Assembly: GCF_022581195.2 (NCBI RefSeq) | Contig: NC_061470.1 | Coordinates: forward strand, 4,526,001 to 4,590,000 | From: Helicoverpa zea | Taxonomy: Eukaryota > Arthropoda > Insecta > Lepidoptera > Noctuidae | DNA: 64,000 nt | Reading direction: 5' to 3' | In this document: positions 26,101 through 38,100 of the stretch, piece after piece | Layout of the letters: each line of letters starts with the position of its first letter | How positions within the stretch are numbered: the stretch's first letter is position 1 | Made by a program: the position numbers and the translations under genes | The notes under the pieces: model-generated | What the model saw: only the letters and a program-made list of their open reading frames with translations | Database searches by the model: none | What the model was told of the DNA's origin: nothing

Positions 26101-29100
26101 TCTTTTATAGGCGAAGCATTCCCATATTATCGAACTTGGCAGTCTTTCACATTTTTGTTTTGGGTGGGATTTCATTTATTTTTGTAAGGTTGTTTATTTT
26201 ATTTTTTTCTTATGATGAAGTTAGTTAAAGGAATGTCTCATTTATACTATCTTTTAGATTTTTTAATATGCACTATGTTTCTTACAAAGAAATGAACTAG
26301 ATTAACTAAATGGACTAGATTTACCAACTGACTGACATGACATGTTATCATATATTATGTTCGTGGATCAAAGTTACACATTTGTTATTTTCGAAAGTGA
26401 TTCACACTTGGCCGTTTTCAGATTTTTATTTTACTTCTAACTAAACTAAATACAAACCATTCGAAGATATATTATATAAATATAGATAAATTTAGTTCGT
26501 TTTAGTTCCTTAGGGGTATAAATTTACACCGGGTATAAAACACCTTCATTATTTTGAAACCGACTCACACTTGGCCATTTTCAGATTTTTCCCTTTACCT
26601 TGACATAAAGACCTACCTCCATGCCAAATTTCAAGTCAATACGACCATTGGAAGTGGTCTAGGTTTTTGATGAGTGAGTCAGTCAGTCAGTGAGTGTATA
26701 GTAAAAATAGCGATTTTCTGACGTCAATATCTCAAGACCTACAATAGGTATATTAATGAAATTTTGTATTTTAGATAAGTGAGGGGGTCTCAATAGATAC
26801 TAGAAATTTGATATGCGTAAATAAAATAGATTTTGAGTTACAGGGGGGTCGAATTTGGCCTGTATAGCCCACGGCCGGTGTGTCGCTTTTTTTGCTCGAA
26901 CTTGGCGGACACACTGCCGTGTGTCTAGATTTATTAAATGGCATTGTTAATTTTATTGGTTATTGGGTAAATTTATGGTTATTTGTCAGTCAATTTATTT
27001 CTATACATTTATTCTTTACATTTATAGTCGTGTAAAATAATTTTATCTCAATCAATTTGTTTCAATATTTTATTTTCATATGGCACTTAAACATAAAAAA
27101 ATATACTTGCTTTTTATCTTCTTTGTTAATATATTTATTATTTCCAATTAAGTTATTAATTACCAGCCGTTTTTCGCGGTTTCACTCGCGTCTCGTTGAA
27201 CTGTGTCTCGTACCCGGATAGAATGTATCTATGGAGTTTCTTGTCGGCTCTTCTCCATGAGACCAACTTTTTGGAACCGTGCAACTAGTGTGAGTAAAAA
27301 CATTTGACTTAGAGAATATAGCCTAGTGTAGTAGTAGAATTATATAAAACGGCTCTGAAGTTTCGGACCCTTTAGGATACAAATGTTTTCCTCTTATAGA
27401 TGATTCTAGAAGAGAAAACACATACCTACCAATTACTTAGAAGATTTTCTCCATGGCGTAGACACGTGCTTAAGCAAATCTTTATTATAATGAAACATTA
27501 CCATGTTTACGCATACAAATGTCGCGACAAACAGACAGGTCATGGCGTCCATAATCACATACAAATCCATGAATAGCTGAAAGTGCGCGGTTTCTAACAC
27601 TTGGTTAAGCTAGACAATATTCGACCTTATACCCTTGTCAATAAGGTTGCGTTTTGTTTCAGGATGAGCTGGAGAGCCTTAAGGCTAAACTGGAAAAGGT
27701 GGAAAGTGAGCGAACACATTACAAGAATGAGTCGGAACGCCTCGAATCTAAGGTTAGTGTGAAAAGTGGCTTATTTTCATTTTATTTTCTCTTTTGTGTT
27801 ATAGGTTCCTTATTCTATGGGTGTTTATGCTCGAAGATAAAGACAAGTAATAGTTGGTCGATTTATAGGCTCACTAAAATAGTTCGTCGAACTGTTTATG
27901 AGATGGGCCTAAATTGCGGCATGTTCCTAGTAGGAACTGAGATAGTTTAATTAGATTTAACAATTATTTTTACAGTCATCGAATCTTTCATCAAAAATCG
28001 TATCACTTACGTCAAATTGTCATTTTAGATACCTACTTCTTAAACTAGCCATAACTGTGAAACTTAAATAAAAGGGCGCAATACCTTACTGCCTTATTAA
28101 CTGTGGCATTTATTAAATGAACCGCTATGTTTATAATAAGAGATGATAATGAACTTACTCGATTGCGATCGTATTTTGTTTTGTCCGTCGCGGCCAATGA
28201 GCTTCTGGGTCGCATCATCTGACTCCAAGATCATCGTAAAAGTGAATAAATGTCACTTTGTTCTTATTTTAAAAACTATTAATTAATTGGGTTTGGGTGA
28301 TCAATAACTTTGTTCATTAAAATGACAAATTATTTTTTTATGCAACTAATATTTGAAGAACATATTTTATTCAAGCCACATATTAATTACCTACCTAATG
28401 AAATCTGTAAGTAGGTACGTAAAAGTTTCACTCACAGAGGTTCGAAATTAGTTCAAACTACTTTGTAGTAAAATATAGTTCACACGAAAGAAGTAATATT
28501 AACTGCAAAATATTGTCCCCGATACCAATAACTTCAATAAACAGCTACCCAGCAGCCCACCAAAAAGAATGATGTCCAAAACAAAAGTTCTCGTATTGAC
28601 AGCTACAGGTTTTTACTAAAGAACTGGTTTTATTTCAAACTTGAAGAAAAAACTCATCAGTGTTAAGGCTGAAACACACCATACTTTAAGATACTGCAGA
28701 CTAAACTATCAGCTGATAGTTAAGTTGACAGTTTCTCAGTTTATTATGAAAGGAATTGTGAATCCGATCATACTTTTTAGTTATCAGTCAGTAAGATACC
28801 GGCCCAATACTTAATCGTTGTAATGTGCATATATTTCAGCTTCGCTCCATTACTTTTTCCTGTCTATAAGCCCGATTCAAAAATGTCGGCCGCCTAAAGG
28901 TTTGCAGTCTGCAAAAATTTTTGTATTTAGAGCCCCAAACAATGTTTTGACGAAAGTACCCATTACAAGATTTGCCAAGAATCCATAAACCTACTGAAAA
29001 ATTTTAATGATGCATTTTTTTTAAAGTCTGTCAGGTTCTGTTAGTAAAAATAAAAAGAAAATAAACAAAATCCTAAAACAATAAAGCGTGATGCTCAACT

Positions 29101-32100
29101 TTTTTCTTATTTATGGTTTCAATGCACATACCTACTACAATATAATCGTAGGAGAAATTCATACCCATCACAGCTACGTTACTTATAATTCTGTCGAAAG
29201 CAAAAATTACGTGTAATTTGCTTCGATATTATTTGACGCTCTGTTTAACTTTGAAGCAGTTATGAGCATAAGTAAGAAAATGTAAAAACTGAATTTTTAC
29301 GCGCACGTGTACGTTTTGACGCTAAATTGTGATAGTCACGTTTTGAAAACTGGGTAACTGGGTCTAATGTTTGAAACTGCATTTGATTTTAAAGTGAATG
29401 CACTCCTTTTTATTATAATAAGTATAAGTTAAGTATCATGAAGCGCAAATAAATAGTGTAGACATTTGATGGAACTCAGTACTTATGCGATTAGTCAATT
29501 TCTGATCTTGATTAACTTTTTCTAATTTACTATTAGATGCTCTGAATCTGCCTTAAATTATATATATCTATTGCACGAAAGAAAGTAATTTTCTTGATTG
29601 ACTTCAGATAGCCAAATTTAATTTTCTTCTTTTTTTATGGAATCATCCATCACATTGTAAATCATAATCCTTACATAAATTAAGTTAGTCTATACTCTTA
29701 ATACCCAATTAATTCTACTACATACAATAAATAACTTAGTAATTTGTAAACAAACTAGGATTTACAGCAGTATTTCCCGCCAATAGGCCATATTTTACAC
29801 AAGACTTATTGCCTCATGTTTACTGTCAACTGGGAACATTTAGTTTTTGGCTTACGAACTATATCCATGGCCTCCTTTGTTTGATTTAAAGTAATTATTG
29901 GGAATTACGAAATTAAATTAATGTTGTGTATTCATTTTGTATAACATTGCTTTTTATTTTGTCACAATGGTTGACGCAGACACATTACTGGTATTTGTTT
30001 TCTCTGGCTAAGAAGTTTGTGATTAACTTGAAAGTATTTATGTTAGCCTATAAGTAAATGCCTAAATTACTCGTATTAAAATGTTAACCATTTCTACACA
30101 TACTACATTTTTATCTTAGTTTATTTACCATTAGCATTTTTTTTTTTTGGTAATGTCAAAGTCAAAGTCAAAGTAATGTATTATTCATGTAGTGAAAAAT
30201 AATTATTGAAAAGTTACATGGTGTGTTCCCGCCTTAATATCTTAAACATCAGCTCAGCTCTCCCACAGTTAAAGACAAGGGTCGTATCCGGCCTGACCGG
30301 ATGGACGGCTTTATCGTTGTACAACAAACGCCAAATGTCGCTAATAAGGTTTTATATTTATCTCAACAAACCTTGCTCAATGGCAACATTTTGTTTTTGG
30401 AGGTTGCTTTTTGTTTATGGTCAATGAACTCTTTGACTCATACATACATAAAAAATATAAATTCTTAATTAATTATACATAATATTTTAATATGCATCTT
30501 TTTTGTTTAAAAAATGGTGGAAAACATGACACAGAAAATTATTGATACGTAGTATTCAATGCTGCAGATCTCTTAAACCCTACAAAAAATGACACTGCCA
30601 CAAACTACGACCAATTAATCTAAAACCAATCAGCTGTCATAATTATCTTAATAACCTCTTCAAAACTGGGAGTCGCCTTTAACAACAAAACAATACAAAG
30701 TAATATTTACAAAGATCATTGGTGAGGAACGGAACGCCCACTGGCCTAGTACCCGTCTGGCTTACCTTGGGCCAGGATACGCGTGCTTACACAGCCAGTG
30801 TCTAGGTGCCTTCTGCCTATAACAGCTGGCTTTAAAAAAAATAACTGTCATTTAAATGTCAGATTTGGGTGACAGTTTGGTTTGGCGGTATTTTTGACAG
30901 TTTCGGTATTTTTTTTCGTGAAGGTTGAAGTTTGTTTTGTGTTTGGACAGTAAAAACTTTTTGGGAATTATGGAAACAGAAAAATATTAAGGAACGTATA
31001 AAATGCATGTAAGTAAGTAACATTCTAAATTAACTATTAGTAGTTTATCTGATACATCTTAATGTTTACGTAGCTATTTACATACTTCAAAAATATTTTA
31101 TTTATGTTTTTTTATTGCATAACGAAATGTATTCAGTTTTTAAACTTAATTGACATGTACACACCATGAAAAATTAAAACAAATGTTGCTGTCTTCAAAA
31201 CAAATGCACAAGCGTTTCAAAAAAATACTTCTAACAAAAAAAGACGTTCTGACCTAGAGAACTAAAAAATAATTAATTTTCGGCCTCCACATAGTTCCTT
31301 GACCGAGACGAAAATACCTCTTCACTATTGGGCGCTCAAAAACGCGAATGTAACAAGATTTATAAAAGACACATTCGCGGTATTGAAAGCCCACTGTCAA
31401 TATTTGTTTGACAAGTAGCCATTACACAACCACAGAAAAAAAATATTGAAAGAAGCAAATATTTTTTAACTGAGTGTTACACCGTGTTACGAGAACTTTC
31501 TAATGAGCGTGGGTTTTTTTAATGTTCGATGTAACTATTAACGACATTACATACAATGTCATAGATTTAAAATCGCTGTTTTATTTAAATTAGATATGCT
31601 TTAATTACGTACATTATGGTTACGCCATCTATCATATCTATCATCCATGTATAATGGTATATATTAATGGTAGGTACAACTTGATAATTAAATGCCTTTT
31701 CTTAGATCGCTGTCTTCACAGAAAAGACACTTCTATTTCATGTGATACTTTATGTAAAAGACACTTAACATAGAAATTGTGCCAATTTATTTTATGAGAT
31801 AGGTACTTTATAAACCTTTACAAATGATTACGATAACTATTTAAGCATTTAGCAAATCCTCTCAAACGATTTAATCGGCCAAGATCAAGCGAATAAAAAG
31901 CGAAATTACACATAGACAAGATTAAAAAGACATAATATAAGCTAGGGTATGATCTCCTAGCCTTAATCAGAAATAAAACGTCAATTCGTATCACAATAAC
32001 TTCTTGTATTCACTTTTAAAACACAATTTAATATCAATCGTAAGAAAATATAGTTTATCAGTCCACGAAGGAAGCGCATGGGAAGCGCGCGCTCTAACTG

Positions 32101-35100
32101 TCAAAATCTCTTTTTAGTGTTGTCCTCACAGTAGAGGTAGTGTTGTCCGTATAAAACTAAAATGATTTAGTATACTTCGGTAAATATAGTATAGTTCCTT
32201 AATGTATGAAAAGAGAATATAACATACAGAACAACACAGGATAATATTAGTCTAACATTCGGCCATTCTGACCACTAAGTTTGTCCTCAAACTTCTCAAA
32301 GTCAAAGTCAAATCATTTATTTCATTTAGGCCTTTACAAGCACTTATGGACGTCAAAATTATAACTAAGTTTGATTCTAGTTGCCCATTCCAAAAGTAGC
32401 TTCCTATGGAGAAGAACGGGCAAGAAACTCCATGGTTACTCTTTTTAAAAATAATATAGTATTACAATTTGTATGTATTGATACATACAGTAAAAGCATG
32501 CGAAGATCATGTAGAATCGCAAAGACAAATGAGAGTAAAGTGACAATTAAAATGCTACATGGTGTTCACATTTACAAATTGGTTTATATTTTGGTACAAA
32601 GTTAAAGGTCAAAGTCAAGAGGTTATTCGCCAGCAAGAAGTCATGACTGTGCCACCTTTACAGAGCTGCGTTCCTAGGACTGCCTCGAGGCCTTCACTCT
32701 TACTGGAGCCATCCACGCCTTCCAGCCAATCTAAACTCACGACATCTGCATTTGACCCCTCACCGCAAAGCCAAGAGGATGTCCACCAACAAGGCTTCAC
32801 GATCGTGCCAACCTTCCAGAGTCGTATCTTTAACTAGGACGGACTGCATCGTGGCCTTCACTCCAACTGGAGCCATCCACGCCTTCCAGCCAATCTCAAC
32901 TCACGACATCTGCATTTGACCCCTCACCGCAAAGCCAAGAGGATGTCCACCAACAAGGCTTCACGATCGTGCCAACCTTCCAGAGTCGTATCTTTAACTA
33001 GGACGGACTGCATCGTGGCCTTCACTCCAACTGGAGCCATCCACGCCTTCCAGCCAATCTCAACTCACGACATCTGCATTTGACCCCTCACCGCAAAGCC
33101 AAGAGGATGTCCACCAACAAGGCTTCACGATCGTGCCAACCTTCCAGAGTCGTATCTTTAACTAGGACGGACTGCATCGTGGCCTTCACTCCAACTGGAG
33201 CCATCCACGCCTTCCAGCCAATCTCAACTCACGACATCTGCATTTGACCCCTCACCGCAAAGCCAAGAGGATGTCCACCAACAAGGCTTCACGATCGTGC
33301 CAACCTTCCAGAGTCGTATCTTTAACTAGGACGGACTGCATCGTGGCCTTCACTCCAACTGGAGCCATCCACGCCTTCCAGCCAATCTCAACTCACGACA
33401 TCTGCATTTGACCCCTCACCGCAAAGCCAAGAGGATGTCCACCAACAAGGCTTCACGATCGTGCCAACCTTCCAGAGTCGTATCTTTAACTAGGACGGAC
33501 TGCATCGTGGCCTTCACTCCAACTGGAGCCATCCACGCCTTCCAGCCAATCTCAACTCACGACATCTGCATTTGACCCCTCACCGCAAAGCCAAGAGAAT
33601 GTCCACCAACAAGGCTTCACGATCGTGCCAACCTTCCAGAGTCGTATCTTTAACTAGGACGGACTGCATCGTGGCCTTCACTCCAACTGGAGCCATCCAC
33701 GCCTTCCAGCCAATCTCAACTCACGACATCTGCATTTGACCCCTCACCGCAAAGCCAAGAGGATGTCCACCAACAAGGCTTCACGATCGTGCCAACCTTC
33801 CAGAGTCGTATCTTTAACTAGGACGGACTGCATCGTGGCCTTCACTCCAACTGGAGCCATCCACGCCTTCCAGACTTCCAGCCAATCTCAACTCACGACA
33901 TCTGCATTTGACCCCTCACCGCAAAGCCAAGAGGATGTCCACCAACAAGGCTTCACGATCGTGCCAACCTTCCAGAGTCGTATCTTTAACTAGGACGGAC
34001 TGCATCGTGGCCTTCACTCCAACTGGAGCCATCCACGCCTTCCAGCCAATCTCAACTCACGACATCTGCATTTGACCCCTCACCGCAAAGCCAAGAGGAT
34101 GTCCACCAACAAGGCTTCACGATCGTGCCAACCTTCCAGAGTCGTATCTTTAACTAGGACGGACTGCATCGTGGCCTTCACTCCAACTGGAGCCATCCAC
34201 GCCTTCCAGCCAATCTCAACTCACGACATCTGCATTTGACCCCTCACCGCAAAGCCAAGAGGATGTCCACCAACAAGGCTTCACGATCGTGCCAACCTTC
34301 CAGAGTCGTATCTTTAACTAGGACTGCATCGTGGCCTTCACTCCAACTGGAGCCATCCACGCCTTCCAGCCATCTCTAACTATGACTGCATCGTGGCCTT
34401 CACTCCAACTGGAGCCATCCACGCCTTCCAGCCATGCTAACAAATCGTCAACAATATAATTGCATAAACTCTCACTACGATAAACAATTTCTGCGAATAT
34501 TTTCATTTCATTTCATTTTGAATCCAAACTGTGACTTGTGTACATTGCCATTTTAACAAATTGGCAACCATATACTTGTACAAATTCTTACTACGGTAAA
34601 CAACTTCACGTCTAGTATTTGGACTTGTATACTTTATCAAAACATTCAAGTTTAACAGAGTAAGTTAATCTTACTATCACTGTGACTGCAACGAGGAATT
34701 CACTCCTATTTGGAGCTATCTACGCCTTCTAGTCATGTTAACAAATTGACATCAAGATCCTTCTATCAAGTCTCTCGACTTATGTACCTTATCAATACAT
34801 TCAAATTTAACCATGACAAGTCAACATCAACATATTGGCATCTATATACTTATATATTTTCCTATTTAAATAATCGACTTGTTTTATATCCAGTCTCTGG
34901 ATTTATATTCTTTATAAATACATTCCAATTGAACCATTTCAAGCCAACATCAACATATTGATATCTATATACTTATATAATTTCCTATTTCAATAATCGA
35001 CTTGTTTTATATCCAGTCTTTGGATTTATTTCTTTATAAATACATTCAAATTCAACCATTACAAGTAAACATCAACATATTGGCATCTATATACTTATAT

Positions 35101-38100
35101 CATATCCTATTTCAATAATCAACTTTATTTATATCCAGTCTCTGGATCTATATTCTTTATAAATACATTCAAATTCAACCATTTCAAGTCAACATCAACA
35201 TATTGGCATCTATATACTTATGTCATTTCCTATTTCAATAATCGACATGTTTTATATCCAGTCTCTGGATTTATTTCTTTATAAATACATTCAAATTCAA
35301 CGATTACAAGTCAACATCAACATTTTGACATCAATATACTTTTATCATTCCCCATTAAATAAACAATTCTCTATATCCAGTCTCCGGACTTGTGTAGGTA
35401 CCTTACCAATACATTCAAATTCAAGCAATACAAGTCAAAATCAACATATTGACATGAATTCATTTATATAGTTCCCCATCAAATAAACAATTCCTTATAT
35501 CCAGTCTCGGTTCTTATCTTACACATACTTTATCAATACATTCAAATTTCAATATTACAAGTCAATATGAACATATCGACGACAACATACTTATATCATC
35601 AATCATTAAATAAAGAATCCTATGTATCCAGTCTCTGGATTTGTGTACCTCATTCAATTTCAAGCAGTACAAGTCAACATCACCATATTGGCATCAAAAT
35701 ACTTATATCATTTCTCATTTCAATAGAAAACTTCTATTATACAAAGTCTCTGAACTTATGTTCCTTATTAACACATTAAAATTTATCACTATCATAATTC
35801 AAAGTGCAAATCAGTATTTACACATTGCTTCTGCTTATATAATTCTCATTACAGTAAACAACTTTTTTCTATCCAGTACCTGGACTACTGTACATTAACA
35901 ATACAATATACAATTTCTTAATATCCAGCCTTAGATTCATAAACTGCGTCACTACACTTGTATTGATCTTCAATACAATATACAATTGCTTAATATCCTG
36001 TCTTATTTTATATACTTCACAATTACACTTTATTGGCACAATATATACAATTTATTTTTTAAGGACTTAGTTTCGAAGAATTGAGAGCTATGATAAATAT
36101 ACACAACTTTTTAAGTAGGTATGTGTCAATGAAGATCTCTATAAATATTGATTAATAATATTATCACAAGCGGCTCCTTACACAAAACCGTCCTTACACA
36201 ATTCCTTCGTGTATTAAATTCAGAATCATAAATGACTCGTAATTGTCAATATCCTCAAACTGGACAATATACAAATCTCTCAATTTATTACATCTTCTAT
36301 CTCTGACTACAATATATATGTATACATATTTTATCTCGTTTAGTATCCATTAATCATCAATATGATCAAAGTAGCTAATACAAATTCTTTAGTCAGTTTC
36401 TCTGCCCATCTCTTATTTATATTCGTTATCTCAAAACTAGTACAATATATCTTGTCTATTCAATACTCAATTCTTTATTAGCATTCCAGTCGCTAGTTTT
36501 TAATAATTAACAACATAATAAAATGAGAAATGTACAAGTAATTACATTTTTCTCTGTCCATCTCTTATTTGTATTAGAGCAATGCCTATGGTTGAACTAA
36601 ATCAATACATGTCTTCTATTATTATTATTTAACAACACAATCAAACTCAATCAGACCATACAATTGTTACAACATTACAATTGTTTCTGTTAATCCCTTA
36701 TTGTAGTGGTTAAAATATATAAATACATAATATCCATTTTCTTCCTCGAGTCGTTTGTTTTCAGCAACAAACAATAGAACCAGCTAAAACAGTACATAGT
36801 GCATACCTTCCAACCTATGAACTTATCAAAAGTTTATTTATGTAGTCTTATTTCAATAATTCAACAATACAACCAAACTGAATTAGTATGAATCTTTCAA
36901 TTCATTTCACATCTCAATACAGAGGCTCGTAAGAATTAATAACAGTTAATCAAGGTAAAAATTGTACAAATCTTTAATTTATTCATTCAATTTTCTTCGT
37001 CTGGTATTGTTTTATTAATTAACAATTCATTAAAATCACTACACTTCTCAATTTAAGCTTTTCTTTTTAGTTAATACCATTTAATCAAATTATAACTCTA
37101 CAAGTTGTAAAGCGTGAGTGGAAAAGCTTTCTGCTCCTTCGGAACTATATCCCTGATGAGGGATACGAAAGCAGAATTGAAGGTGGTGCCGTAGAAACAA
37201 TTTTAATACAAACAAAGTGACAACAAAGTACCCCTGAGCCTAGTTTAACTCATGGTTCTTTATTTATGGTGCCTTAAAGTATTGCCTTCTTTAGCTGTGC
37301 CCTAACAGGGCCTATAATGGTACCTACTTAGTTTTAAGCCTCTTCAACATCTATTGTAACATTATGGAATGCAAATAAATATATATGAATATAAACATAA
37401 CCAGATGTCATCATCTTTAAATATAAGTTCCAATCACCATATAAATTGTTCTTTATCAGTCAGTTTTTTTTTCAATTAATGGTTCAAAACTAATAGATAC
37501 TAAGCAATGCTCTTTCTTAGTTGTTGACTGTAAAACACTTGTGGTTGTACTTACTGACTTGTTAAAGATGTTGTTGACACCCCACTGAATTCACTCCTCT
37601 GATCCTCCACAATCTTGGTTCCTATTTTATAAGTGGTCAGAATAGACTCACAACATCAATCAAGAAAATCATCATAAACTGTACATGTAATTTTCTGTGA
37701 GAGAAGGTCTAACATACAATATGTGCTGAAATTTAGTCTCAGAATAAAATGTCTTACCTCCCAGGAAATTACAAGATTTCCTGTCATAAAGAGAGTATAG
37801 AGAGAAATGTTAACTCGTATCGTTACCATCCATAAAAGTTCAGGTTCAGTTTATTTATAATAATCTATATGTTTTACTGAGTGCCCTGGTATGCATTCAA
37901 CTTTTTAATGGGCTAGGACAAATTACTTATTAATTGCCTAGTCTTTTATTCTTTAACTGTCTCACATACTTCTTTTTCAGTATGGTATAATGTATTCTGA
38001 TGGTATAGCTCCTGTGTAGTATCAGACAATTTTATGTATAACTAATGTTGTTTTGTTCCAACTCAAACCTATCTCTTATTGACCCAATTGCCATATTCAT

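Larger units (their letters stand above)
17172..27662 (+). other. Intron between IQ exon and first rod exon (10.5 kb)
   Basis: No exon or second gene was supported. It holds LINE tails, three foldback or MITE elements, a full-length SINE and a promoter-like patch near 21282, each listed separately. The rest is plain AT-rich DNA. Confidence 0.7.

Noticed and set aside
31936..32257. Two independent solo LTRs instead of one element
   Set aside because: Not fully excluded, but neither copy has its own target duplication on both sides, whereas the outer flanks of the pair share ATAA.
33736..33993. Repeated short frames across the 164-bp array, suggesting a repeat protein
   Set aside because: The period is 164 (not divisible by three), so each frame hits a stop within about one to two units. 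The longer frame exists only because one unit has an 8-bp insertion.
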